A DNA stretch of 64,000 bases. Source: Thioalkalivibrio sp. HK1. Lineage in GTDB: Bacteria > Pseudomonadota > Gammaproteobacteria > HK1. Below are positions 25,359-33,914 of this stretch, one piece after another. Both the position numbers and the translations under genes were made by a program. Below the pieces are notes generated by a model, which saw only the letters and a program-made list of their open reading frames with translations, was not told where the DNA came from and did not search any database. The DNA lies in assembly GCA_000583135.1 (NCBI GenBank), contig JFBG01000038.1, forward strand, positions 1-64,000, in the 5' to 3' direction. Each line of letters starts with the position of its first letter. The first letter of the stretch is position 1.

Positions 25359-26834
25359 CTATCCATCGTCTCCGAGGGCGGCTTTGGGCACCGGGGTCGC
25401 AGCCGGGGCTCCCAAGCGCAGGGCTTTTTCCCGACCGCCGTGGAATTCGATCAGCGCCGCTTGATCGGCGAAGGCCAAGGCATCGACCGCTTCGGGATCG
25501 ATCATCTCGCGCAATTCGGCGCTCATCGTCTCGAGTTGCGTTCGGAACTTCGGATCGGACGCCAAGTCTTCCAACTCTTCCGGATCGTTCTCCAAGTCGA
25601 AGAGTTCGGGTTCGAAATCGATATAGTCGATAAACTTCCAGCGGCCCTTGCGCAGCATGAATGCGCCGCTCACCGCTCCCGCCGCATGGTATTGGCTCAA
25701 AATCGGACGATAGGGTTCGGCGGGTTTGGCTGCGATGTCAAGAAGATTCTCACCCTCGCAAGGAAAGTCGATCGAAAAATGCGCGGGGATCGTGCTCGCA
25801 AGATCCAGCAAACTGACCGGAGTTTCGCATATACCCGGGGCAATGCCCGGTCCGTTGAGGATCAGCGGGATGGCCGCGCTCTCTTCGTAGAGGGTGGATT
25901 TTCCCCACAGTCCGCGGGTGCCGAGGTTATCGCCATGGTCCGAGGTATAGGCGATGGTGGTGTTGTCTTCGAGCCCCGATGCTTTCAAAGCCGAAACGAT
26001 GGACTCGATATGCCGATCGAGCGAACTGACAAGCCCGTAGTAGGCGGCAAAAGCGCGCAAACGCTCGGCCTCGTCCTCGAACAGGGCTTCGCTGTCCATC
26101 AACGCATTTTGTTTTTCGACCCATGGATGCCGCCGGTAGCCGCTTCTCGGATGCAGCTTGACCTCGCCGGTGATGTGGGGTGTATAGAGATCGAAGAATT
26201 CCCTCGCCACCACCAAAGGAAAATGCGGGGCCACGAAACCGACGAACAGGCACCAAGGCTTGCGCTTCGAATTGGTCTTGGAGTCTGACGCATCCTTTGC
26301 GCTCGCCATCCCCTTGGCCCGAATCCAATCGACGGCGCACTCGGCCACCGCCCGATCGTATCGGGTATAAGGGCTTTCGCCGGGGCCGATATAACGACCG
26401 AGCATGCGAGATGTCGGCAAGACCCGCTCGTCCTCCTTGCGGATCGATGCCCAGACCATGCCCACCCCCTCGTGCACCATCATCGGAAGATGTTCGATAT
26501 CGAAACCCGCCGGATCTTCCTCGGCGCGATAGTGCAACTTGCCGATACTCTCGACCGCCACCCCCGCCCGCTGCAGCGCATGCCCCCAACCCGGGATCGA
26601 TCCCTCGTAAGGCATCGCATTATCCCAAAGACGCGTCTTGTGCACCGGCAGCCCGGTGGCGAACGAGGCTCGGGCGGGCACGCAAATCGGGGAGGGGGTG
26701 TAGGCGTTGACGAATCGCAAACCGGTGGCCGCCAATCGATCCATACAAGGGGTGCGAACGAAGGGATGCCCGGCGCAACCCATCGCCCGCGCTTGATGTT
26801 CATCCGACATGATGACAACCAAGTTGGAGTCCAT
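25359..26834 (-). CDS. Type I sulfatase
   Basis: This 491-residue arylsulfatase/choline-sulfatase-superfamily enzyme has the formylglycine motif C-x-P-x-R as CVPAR in PSPICVPARASFATG. Metal-site residues lie in VVIMSDEHQ at the N-terminus and in YTSDHGDNLG, and the catalytic region continues through ESIGKLHYR. The C-terminal FELDLENDP-like stretch is FEPELFDLENDPEELEDL. The Cys must be converted to formylglycine; no activating enzyme is visible in the window. Substrate is unknown, with choline sulfate one option given the betaine genes. ATG 26834 starts at the conserved MDSNLVVIMSD. No signal peptide is visible, so it is probably cytoplasmic. Confidence 0.88.
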   Translation of the reverse strand: MDSNLVVIMSDEHQARAMGCAGHPFVRTPCMDRLAATGLRFVNAYTPSPICVPARASFATGLPVHKTRLWDNAMPYEGSIPGWGHALQRAGVAVESIGKLHYRAEEDPAGFDIEHLPMMVHEGVGMVWASIRKEDERVLPTSRMLGRYIGPGESPYTRYDRAVAECAVDWIRAKGMASAKDASDSKTNSKRKPWCLFVGFVAPHFPLVVAREFFDLYTPHITGEVKLHPRSGYRRHPWVEKQNALMDSEALFEDEAERLRAFAAYYGLVSSLDRHIESIVSALKASGLEDNTTIAYTSDHGDNLGTRGLWGKSTLYEESAAIPLILNGPGIAPGICETPVSLLDLASTIPAHFSIDFPCEGENLLDIAAKPAEPYRPILSQYHAAGAVSGAFMLRKGRWKFIDYIDFEPELFDLENDPEELEDLASDPKFRTQLETMSAELREMIDPEAVDALAFADQAALIEFHGGREKALRLGAPAATPVPKAALGDDG

Positions 26835-26942
26835 CGTTTTCGAAGATCCTTTTATTCGAGGCGCCTGTTCAAAGACGGATGGGTTGTGCAAAAAGAGATA
26901 GCGGCTCGGTTGTCGATGGCTCGAAGGCACCGCTTCGTCCTT

Positions 26943-26984
26943 GGCCATCGCATTATCCCGAAGATGTATCTTATGCGTCGGCAA
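26943..26984 (-). pseudogene. Relic of a second sulfatase-like sequence
   Basis: Bases 26943-26984 match 26610-26651 inside the sulfatase gene at 32 of 42 positions by eye. On the minus strand they read PTHKIHLRDNAMAKD, against LPVHKTRLWDNAMPYE in the intact enzyme. The frame even runs into the sulfatase start, so this is a fragment of a paralogous sulfatase left upstream after duplication and decay. Confidence 0.5.
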
Positions 26985-27211
26985 AATAGACTACGCATAA
27001 AGAAAGGGATTCTTCTTGCGAGCGAGAAAATCTGCGCTGAGGATATAGGTATCGGATAAAGGAAAGCCTTGCCGCTCGTCGGTTCGATCACTACAAGGTC
27101 GAGTGCGTCATCGCTCGAAAAGCACGGATGCCGCTGTCGGCTTCTTTGCGAAAAAGGCGGCCATTCGATTCACCGGCGGGTCATCCGCCGAAGAAAAAGG
27201 AGAGGTGGAAA

Positions 27212-27595
27212 GTGGAAGAATCCGGCAAGCAGGTCGAGGATGCCGCCGAAGCGGAGATCGTCAGGCTGCGAAGCCTCGTCGATCGGCTCTATCCGGATAT
27301 CGAGGCGGTGTTCGTGAAGGCTCGGGCGGAAGAGGCGTACCATGACGAGAGCCCGATCGTCGCCAAGATTCGCTCGGCGATCAGCGCCGGATTCGAAATT
27401 CGAGGGGCCTTCGATCAGGCGGCATCGCAGGCGATCCTCGGCTATCTCTTTCGCCGACGCGCGCACTACGAGCGGAAAACGCTCCTTGCGATGGTCGAAC
27501 GCTTGCGCCTTGAGGTCGATGCGGATTATTTCAATCGGATCGTCGATTCGCTGAACCGATATCTCGACGATGAGCGGATCGAGCGCAAATCATGA
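27212..27595 (+). CDS. Small hypothetical protein
   Basis: This 127-residue protein with a GTG start has AGGAG 9 bases upstream. The sequence is charged and helical throughout (EIVRLRSLVDRLYPDIEAVF, RKTLLAMVERLRLEVDADYF, IVDSLNRYLDDERIERKS), with no membrane segment. I do not recognise the family. It lies alone between a minus-strand sulfatase and a minus-strand MarR group. Confidence 0.55.
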   Translation: MEESGKQVEDAAEAEIVRLRSLVDRLYPDIEAVFVKARAEEAYHDESPIVAKIRSAISAGFEIRGAFDQAASQAILGYLFRRRAHYERKTLLAMVERLRLEVDADYFNRIVDSLNRYLDDERIERKS

Positions 27596-27783
27596 GCGCG
27601 ATCCTTCCGGCGCTCTCACCGCACTCGTGTCTTATCAAAGCGATCGCTTCGAGTCTCGTCCAAAAGCGGACCGCCGGCAGCCGGCCGAACCATACCCGAT
27701 GGCGAACGACGAGACGGCAGGCGCTATCTGCGATCGGCGGCAGCGACGATCGGCGGCGGATATCGCTCGCTGCCGGCAACCCA

Positions 27784-28224
27784 TCACTGCCGATGGCGTT
27801 TTTGTTTGTGCTCCACGGTGATCACCCGAAATTGATCCGGCGATAAGCGTTCGCTGATCACCATCACCCCGTTGAGGCGCTCCGCATCGGATTTCGACAG
27901 CGTTTTTTGCTTCTCCAACACATTCAACTTGGGTCTTTTGATCATCCAACCGCGCCGGGGGCGTCCGCTGCTGCCCTTGCCTCTGGGCTTGTCGAAGTCC
28001 CTATGCTCGACGATCTGCATCACATTTTCATGGCTGATCCCTCGCTGACCCATGCGATCGGTGGCGTGTTTGGTGAATACCACCGACGTCGACCGTTTGG
28101 GAGGGATTTCCCGATGAGCGCTTTCGGGGGTGTCTATCGACGGATCAAGGGATTCGTTTTCGACCGGGAGGATCCAATCCCGATATCGATCGAGCCAGAC
28201 TCGGACCCTTTTGATAGGTTTCAA
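27784..28224 (-). CDS. DUF4258-domain protein
   Basis: This 146-residue protein has its core in the middle, SVVFTKHATDRMGQRGIS, then QIVEHRD. A late strand VMVISERLSPDQFRVITVEH matches the DUF4258 layout, a small RelE/BrnT-like fold found in toxin-like and uncharacterised proteins. The start appears to be TTG 28224, three bases beyond the stop of the MarR gene, so it is probably co-transcribed with it. The Arg/Lys-rich stretch in the middle (KPRGKGSSGRPRRG) suggests nucleic acid contact. Function unknown. Confidence 0.65.
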   Translation of the reverse strand: MKPIKRVRVWLDRYRDWILPVENESLDPSIDTPESAHREIPPKRSTSVVFTKHATDRMGQRGISHENVMQIVEHRDFDKPRGKGSSGRPRRGWMIKRPKLNVLEKQKTLSKSDAERLNGVMVISERLSPDQFRVITVEHKQKRHRQ

Positions 28225-28227
28225 TTG

Positions 28228-28674
28228 TCAAAAATCCGTTTTCTCTGCCGCCGACTCGAGCACGCTCAGAGCCGATAGCAGGTGATGCAGCTGCGTTTCA
28301 TCGAGCGATGCGCGCAAGTATCGCTGTCGCTTGCGCATCACGGGCAAGGCCGCCTTGTAAAGAGCGTGCCCTTTTCGCGTCGGCGACCATAGATATTGGC
28401 GATGATCCGCGGTATTGGTCCGTCCCTGCAAGAGACCCGCTTTCACCAAACCCTTGATGGTACGGCTGACCAAACCCTTATCCATCGTCGAGATCTCGGT
28501 CAACGATCGAGAACTGGTCTCCTTGCTGCCTGAGATCAATGCCAATACCCGCCATTCGCTGAGGGTCAGGCCGAAATTGCGGCTCAATATCCTCAGCGCC
28601 TGCCGATTGAGGCGCGATTGCACAAAGGCCAAACGATAGGTGAGGAACTGCTGTGGCTGCAAAGGTTCGGTCAT
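28228..28674 (-). CDS. MarR-family transcriptional regulator
   Basis: This 148-residue dimeric winged-helix regulator has the recognition region LTLSEWRVLALISGS, then SLTEISTMDKGLVSRTIKGL and the wing TADHRQYLWSPTRKG. Length and spacing are typical. The family responds to small organic acids or other ligands and often represses a divergent operon. Here the divergent unit is a tricarboxylate-type importer with a sulfatase. A GAGG lies close to ATG 28674. A 16-bp tandem repeat fills the upstream DNA and may be its binding array. Confidence 0.87.
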   Translation of the reverse strand: MTEPLQPQQFLTYRLAFVQSRLNRQALRILSRNFGLTLSEWRVLALISGSKETSSRSLTEISTMDKGLVSRTIKGLVKAGLLQGRTNTADHRQYLWSPTRKGHALYKAALPVMRKRQRYLRASLDETQLHHLLSALSVLESAAEKTDF

Positions 28675-28692
28675 GATGCCTCGAGGCGCCTC

Positions 28693-28790
28693 CTTTTCAA
28701 GCGATCGTCTTTTCAAGCGATCGTCTTTTCGAACGATCGTCTTTTCGAACGATCGTCTTTTCTTCGAACGGCCGTCTTTCGAAGCGGCCG
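28693..28790. promoter_or_regulatory. 16-bp tandem repeat array, candidate MarR operator
   Basis: Four units of 16 bases (CTTTTC-A/G-A-G/A-CGATCGT) run from 28693 to 28756. Two degenerate versions with CGGCCGT/CGGCCG follow to 28790. Each unit contains the palindrome CGATCG, and the later ones also TTCGAA. The array starts 19 bases upstream of the marR start codon and lies in the divergent region with the tctC promoter, the expected place for a regulator-binding site. Confidence 0.5.
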
Positions 28791-29047
28791 ATTCGGTGCT
28801 TGCGATTCGATTGGTCGATCGGTCGACTGATCATATCTTGCAAGTTTTCGTTGTATAGTCAACAATCTTTCGTCGCTCGAATGTCGTTGGAAATCGAAGG
28901 GTATTTCACCGAAAAAGCGAGATCGATCAAGCAAAAAGAGTCGGGACCGGCGAACGATGCCGACAAAACCGAGGAAAATCCCCTTTTTTTCGATCGCTGC
29001 CCGATCAAGATTCCACCATGATAAAACCGATAAGGGAGATGGCAAGA

Positions 29048-30001
29048 ATGAAATCCATGATTCGATCCATGAGCATGGTGTTGATCGCCCTTTTTGCGAT
29101 CTCGGCTTCGGCGAGCGCCCACAATTGGGCCCCCAACGGACCGGTCAAATTGCTGATCGGCTTTGCCGCCGGGGGCGGAGCCGACACCCAAGCCCGGCTG
29201 ATCGCCCAAGATATCGAGGAGGCCGTCGGCTGGGAAATCATCCCCGAGCAAATCACCGGCAAAGGCGGTTTGAACTTGGCGATGGCGCTGAAAGACGAGC
29301 CGCAAGACGGTACGGTCATCGGCATGGTCGCCACCGAGACCTTGGGCTACAACCTACGCGCGGCCGATGTCGGCGTAGGCCCGAATGACTTCACCGCGAT
29401 TGCGACCACCGCCGGGTTCCAGATGGGAATCGTCGCCAAAAGCGATATGGGCTGGAAGGATTTCGGCGATGTGGTCGACGCCGCCAAATCCGGGCGGGCG
29501 ATTCGCTTCGGCACGATGAGCCCCCGGCTTTCGGATCTCGCCTACTTGCTCGGCAAGGCGCAGGGAATCGAACTCAATATCGTCGAGGTCAAGGGCGGCA
29601 AGGCGGTGATGAACGGGGTCAACGGCGGCGATATGGATTTGGGCTTCATGGCCGGCATCCAAGCCAAGGGGGTGGCCGCCGGCGATCTCGTCAACCTCGC
29701 CTCCGCCCTTTCGGTGCCGCTCAAGCAAACGCCGAACGCTCCTTTGATGAAGGATTACGGTCTCGAATTCAACTCCGACGGTTATTTCGTCTTCATCGGC
29801 CCCGGAGGGATGGATAAAGAGGTACGCGATACTTGGATCGCCGCCATCTCCAATGCCGTCAAAAAAGAGGGCAGCCGATCCAACGGGATGATCAGCAAGG
29901 CTTTCGGCGGTCCCACGGTCATTTCCGGCGATACCTTGCAAGCGCAAATCGTCAAGGAATTCGAGGATGCCGGACGCCTGATGGCCGTCGCTTCGCAGTG
30001 A
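29048..30001 (+). CDS. tctC: Tripartite tricarboxylate transporter binding protein
   Basis: This is a 317-residue exported binding protein. The signal peptide is at residues 1-25 (MVLIALFAISASASA). The mature start NGPVKLLIGFAAGGGADTQARLIAQ is the Bug/TctC signature, followed by ITGKGGLNLAMALKDEPQDG. The C-terminal half has WIAAISNAVKKEG and IVKEFEDAGRL. GGGAG lies 9 bases before ATG 29048; in-frame ATGs at 29039 and 29018 are less well placed. It begins a tctC-tctB-tctA-sulfatase operon opposite the MarR gene. The ligand of such proteins ranges from citrate to aromatic acids. Confidence 0.9.
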   Translation: MKSMIRSMSMVLIALFAISASASAHNWAPNGPVKLLIGFAAGGGADTQARLIAQDIEEAVGWEIIPEQITGKGGLNLAMALKDEPQDGTVIGMVATETLGYNLRAADVGVGPNDFTAIATTAGFQMGIVAKSDMGWKDFGDVVDAAKSGRAIRFGTMSPRLSDLAYLLGKAQGIELNIVEVKGGKAVMNGVNGGDMDLGFMAGIQAKGVAAGDLVNLASALSVPLKQTPNAPLMKDYGLEFNSDGYFVFIGPGGMDKEVRDTWIAAISNAVKKEGSRSNGMISKAFGGPTVISGDTLQAQIVKEFEDAGRLMAVASQ

Positions 30002-30203
30002 AAAAAGCCAGGATCGATCACGCGATGCTCGAAGGGTTGCTTGAAAGCGACCGTTCAAGGGCGAATCCCGTTCGCGCGCTCCGCCCCCGGCGGGGATAAG
30101 GGAGCGGCCGGCTCTTGTACCCTCGCCTCGATCGTTCGATCGATCAGCGCATCCTCGCTCGCCCTTTAAGGAACGTCCCTTTACAAACCCCGATATTTTC
30201 GCG

Positions 30204-30776
30204 ATGCCGCCGATCGGACGCAATCGGATCGCAAGCCTTGCTTTTCTCGTGCTGGGCGCAGGGCTGCTCGCCCTTTCCCTGCTCGATTCGGGCAGCGGCA
30301 TCTATGAAATCTCCCGCCGCAAGGTGGTGATCGGTGATGCTCTGGCCCCGGTGGTCGCCTGCACCTTCATTCTCATCGGCACGATCTTGGACGCATTGAA
30401 AGGCGGCAAGGATCACTCATTGGATCGAACGGGGCTTGTCAATCTGGGATGGATCTTAGGCGTGATCCTCGCAGGCTTGATCATGATGCGCTGGGCCGGG
30501 CCGCTGGCGGTGGATCTGGCGACGATGGTCGGAATCGAAGGCGGGGTCGATGGCGAGAAAGCCCTTGAATATCGCACGCTGCGCAATACGCCGCCTTGGA
30601 AATACATCGGCTTTTTCCTCGGCAGCACCTTGATCATCGGCGCGTTGATCTCCCGCTCCGAAAGGCGCTTGCTACCGCGCCACCTCTGGCTGGGGGCCTT
30701 GGCCGCCCTTTGCCTGATCGCGGTATACGACCTGCCCTTCGATGATCTCCTGCTGCCGCCGAACGGGGATGTGTGA
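30204..30776 (+). CDS. tctB: Tripartite tricarboxylate transporter small membrane subunit
   Basis: This 190-residue membrane protein has four hydrophobic segments. It begins MPPIGRNRIASLAFLVLGAG, with GSGIYEISRRKVVIGDALAP in the first loop and ends near LIAVYDLPFDDLLLPPNG. It is the usual length and position for TctB. Its stop TGA overlaps the region of the TctA start (TGATTG). Confidence 0.85.
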   Translation: MPPIGRNRIASLAFLVLGAGLLALSLLDSGSGIYEISRRKVVIGDALAPVVACTFILIGTILDALKGGKDHSLDRTGLVNLGWILGVILAGLIMMRWAGPLAVDLATMVGIEGGVDGEKALEYRTLRNTPPWKYIGFFLGSTLIIGALISRSERRLLPRHLWLGALAALCLIAVYDLPFDDLLLPPNGDV

Positions 30777-32363
30777 TTGGAACTCCTCGCTTATATCCCG
30801 CTCGGCATCGATGCCGTTTTCGGCCCCGCATCGAGGATCTCGATCTTGGGAGTCGCCCTGCCCCTGACCCCGCTGATGGTGCTGGCGGGATTCGTGCTCG
30901 GCATCGTCGTCGGGGCGACCCCGGGGCTGGCGGGGCCGATGGCGATGGCCGTTTGCCTGCCGATCCTGATCTCGATCTTCGGCTACGGCGCCGACGCCCT
31001 CCTGCCGGTGCTGGGCTTCCTGATCGGGATCATGAAAGGAGCGACCTTGGGCGGCGCCGTCCCCGCGATTCTTTTCAATATCCCGGGCACCCCCGATGCC
31101 TACATGACCACCTTGGACGGTCATCCGATGGCCAAGGAGGGCAAGGCCTACCAAGCCCTTCGCATCGCGCACCTCTCCTCGGTTTCGGGGGATACCTTTT
31201 CCGATATCGTGTTGATCGTCGGCGCCGCCTTCATCGCGGTCGCCGTCGAGGAGTGGCTCGATCTACCGGAAAAAACCGCCCTGCTGATCTTCTCGCTCTC
31301 GTTCATCGCCGCGGTGATCGGCTCTTCGGTCGGAAAAGGGTTGATCGCCATCGGCTTGGGGCTCTTTACGGCCTTCATCGGCACCGGCGAGGAGTTCTAT
31401 CCTCGGCTCACCGGCGGCACGGCGATCCTGGCCGAAGGAATCCCCATCGCCGCCGCCATCCTCGGAGTGCTGATCGTCGGCGAAATCTTCAAATCCCTCG
31501 ACGATATCCGTCGGGAGGGAATCAAGCCGACCCTTGCACCCCAAAGAACCGCGGGCGATAGCGGCAAATTGTCTTGGTCGCTGCTTCGAAGGCTCTTTCC
31601 CCATATCGGCCGCTCCGCCCTCGTGGGAACCGCGATCGGCGCTCTCCCCGGAATCGGCTCGACGCTGGCGGCAACCATCGGCTACACCCTGGGAGCGAAG
31701 ATCCACGCTCGCAAGCGCCCGTTCGAGCGCCCCTTCGGCAAGGGCGCCCCGGAGGGAGTGGCGGCCACCGAAGCCGCCAACAGCTCGGTCTCCGGTGCCA
31801 ACCTGATCCCCACCCTCTCCTTGGGCATCCCGGGCAATACGGCGGCGGTCTTTTTGATCCTGGCGATGGATTCGATCGGCGGATTCAACCCCGGACCCTC
31901 GGTCTTTCGCACCTCCGCCGAGATCAACCCCGAGTTGGTCATCGTCTTCGGTCTTTTCACCTCGATGATCTTCGCCAATCTTCTCAACTGGACCATCGGC
32001 GGCGTCTTCATGCGCCATATCGGCATCTTGACGCGGGTGAAAAAACACATCCTGCTGCCCATCGTCCTGCTCCTGACGATGACCGCCACCTATATCCAAT
32101 ACACGCGATTGAGCGCGGTTGTCTTCTTGCTCTTTTTCGGAGCCTTGGGCTATGCGATGCGCAAGCTCGATATATCGCCCCTGCCTTTCGTGGTCGCCTT
32201 CATCCTCGGCAATCAGCTCGAAGAGACCGCAAGGCAGGCTTTTGCCGCCACCGGCGGCGATGCCTTCTTTCTTTTCAACCGACCCGTGGCGGCCGCATTC
32301 ATGCTGCTGAGCCTCATCACCATCGTCGTGATGTCGAGGCAGCGATCGAGGGAGATACCATGA
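30777..32363 (+). CDS. tctA: Tripartite tricarboxylate transporter large membrane subunit
   Basis: This 528-residue inner-membrane protein has about 11-12 hydrophobic segments. Family motifs include VVGATPGLAGPMAMAVCLPI, ILFNIPGTPDAYMTTLDGHP, GIGSTLAATIGYTLGAKI and SLGIPGNTAAVFLILAM. It starts with TTG 30777 directly after the tctB stop. It ends with an ATGA overlap into the sulfatase gene, so transport and sulfatase are translationally linked. Confidence 0.9.
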   Translation: MELLAYIPLGIDAVFGPASRISILGVALPLTPLMVLAGFVLGIVVGATPGLAGPMAMAVCLPILISIFGYGADALLPVLGFLIGIMKGATLGGAVPAILFNIPGTPDAYMTTLDGHPMAKEGKAYQALRIAHLSSVSGDTFSDIVLIVGAAFIAVAVEEWLDLPEKTALLIFSLSFIAAVIGSSVGKGLIAIGLGLFTAFIGTGEEFYPRLTGGTAILAEGIPIAAAILGVLIVGEIFKSLDDIRREGIKPTLAPQRTAGDSGKLSWSLLRRLFPHIGRSALVGTAIGALPGIGSTLAATIGYTLGAKIHARKRPFERPFGKGAPEGVAATEAANSSVSGANLIPTLSLGIPGNTAAVFLILAMDSIGGFNPGPSVFRTSAEINPELVIVFGLFTSMIFANLLNWTIGGVFMRHIGILTRVKKHILLPIVLLLTMTATYIQYTRLSAVVFLLFFGALGYAMRKLDISPLPFVVAFILGNQLEETARQAFAATGGDAFFLFNRPVAAAFMLLSLITIVVMSRQRSREIP

Positions 32364-33886
32364 AGCGCCCGAATATCCTCCTGCTCACCTCCGATCAGCA
32401 GCGCGCCGACTGCATGGGCTCGATGGGGCGCAAGATCAAGACCCCTCATCTCGACGCCCTCGCCCGCCGGGGAACGCACTTCACCGGCTGCATCACACCA
32501 ACGGTGGTCTGTCAACCGGCCCGCGCCTCGATCCTCACCGGGCAACTCGGCCGCACCCACGGCGTACACGATAACGGTATCGATCTCGACCCTGCCATCG
32601 GGGAGAGAGGATTTGCCGGAGCCCTCGCCGCCACCGGCTACCAAAGCGCCTTTTTCGGAAAGGCGCATTTCGCCACCTACCACACCTTCGCCCCCACCGG
32701 CACCCCGGAATGCCTGCGATCGTCCGCCGATTACGGCGATGACTGGTACGGCCCCTATATGGGTTTCGAATACCTGGAGCTCGTACTGGTGGGGCATAAC
32801 TGGTTTCCCCCCGAAAAGCCGCCGGCGGGTCAGCACTACGAACGCTTTTTCCATTGGCAAGGCCAAGGCGATGAGAGGCTGCGGCTTTATCTGGAAAATG
32901 CAGGCGATACCAAGGGGGCGGCCCAGACTTGGCATTCGAGGCTCCCGGTAGCATGGCATAACTCGACATGGACGGCGGATCGGGCGCTCGAATGGCTGGC
33001 CCATACCCGGGATCGAGAACGACCCTTTTGCACTTGGATCAGTTTCCCCGACCCCCACCACCCCTTCGATTGCCCCGAACCTTGGTCTTACTTGCATCCC
33101 CCGGCGGACGTCGACCTACCGCTCTATCGCGAACGAGACTTCGAAAAACGTCCTTGGTGGCATGAGGCGGCGGTCACCAACGAACCGAAAGGCGACGGCA
33201 AGAATGTGGATATCCGCAAGAACTACTCTCGTATCGGGCCGCAAAGCGACGAGCAACTGCGAGAGATCATCGCCAATACCTACGGACAAATCAGCCTGAT
33301 CGACCATCAGGTCGGGCGCATCGTCGATTATCTCGATCGATCCGGTTTGAGCGAGAACACCATCGTCGTCTATACCTCGGATCACGGCGACTGGCTCGGA
33401 GATCACGGACTGATACTCAAAGGTCCGATGCATTACGAAGGGCTGCTCAAGGTGCCCTTGCTGATCAAAGGCCCCGGGGTTCCGGCAGGAATTTGCGTGA
33501 ACGATCCGGTTTCGACCCTCGATCTGGGCGCCACCTTTTTCGATTATGCGAATGTAAAAGCCATGCTCGAGCAGCACGGGCGGAGCCTTAGACCGGTGAT
33601 CGAGGGAAACGAACGCCGAACGCATGCCCTCAACGAGTGGGGGCTCGGCGCCAATCGGGTCGGGGTGGCGTTGGAACTGCGCACCGTTCACGAGGGCGCT
33701 TGCAAACTCACCCTCGAACTGAACTCCGGTGCCGGAGAACTCTATGATCTGCTCGATGATCCGCATGAAAACGAGAATCTCTTCGACCGACCCTCGGCCG
33801 CCGCCATGCGCAACCGTCTCATCTCGAGGATCGAAGAGCGTCCCGACGATATGATTGCCTTGCAAACCCCGGTCGGAACGGCTTAG
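32360..33886 (+). CDS. Type I sulfatase coupled to the tctCBA importer
   Basis: This 508-residue enzyme has the formylglycine motif CQPAR in VVCQPARASILTGQLGRTHG and metal-site residues in NILLLTSDQQRADCMG and YTSDHGDWLGDHG. GGAG lies 5 bases before ATG 32360, which overlaps the tctA stop. There is no signal peptide, so it should act in the cytoplasm on the imported compound, or on a related sulfate ester. It is a distant relative of the sulfatase at 25359-26834, not a recent copy. A terminator follows. Confidence 0.9.
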   Translation: MKRPNILLLTSDQQRADCMGSMGRKIKTPHLDALARRGTHFTGCITPTVVCQPARASILTGQLGRTHGVHDNGIDLDPAIGERGFAGALAATGYQSAFFGKAHFATYHTFAPTGTPECLRSSADYGDDWYGPYMGFEYLELVLVGHNWFPPEKPPAGQHYERFFHWQGQGDERLRLYLENAGDTKGAAQTWHSRLPVAWHNSTWTADRALEWLAHTRDRERPFCTWISFPDPHHPFDCPEPWSYLHPPADVDLPLYRERDFEKRPWWHEAAVTNEPKGDGKNVDIRKNYSRIGPQSDEQLREIIANTYGQISLIDHQVGRIVDYLDRSGLSENTIVVYTSDHGDWLGDHGLILKGPMHYEGLLKVPLLIKGPGVPAGICVNDPVSTLDLGATFFDYANVKAMLEQHGRSLRPVIEGNERRTHALNEWGLGANRVGVALELRTVHEGACKLTLELNSGAGELYDLLDDPHENENLFDRPSAAAMRNRLISRIEERPDDMIALQTPVGTA

Positions 33887-33892
33887 AACGGG

Positions 33893-33914
33893 CGGGGCTT
33901 TCAACCCCGTTTTT
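33893..33914 (+). terminator. Rho-independent terminator of the tctCBA-sulfatase operon
   Basis: CGGGG at 33893-33897 pairs with CCCCG at 33905-33909 around a 7-base loop and is followed by TTTTT (33910-33914). It begins 7 bases after the sulfatase stop and touches the end of the convergent ATPase gene. Confidence 0.75.

Noticed and set aside
28693..28790. Short CRISPR-like array
   Set aside because: The units are directly adjacent 16-bp repeats without spacers, and no cas genes are present.
31574..32359. Long N-terminal extension of the second sulfatase frame
   Set aside because: This part overlaps tctA in another frame. The sulfatase starts at ATG 32360, where the conserved NILLLTSDQQ motif begins.
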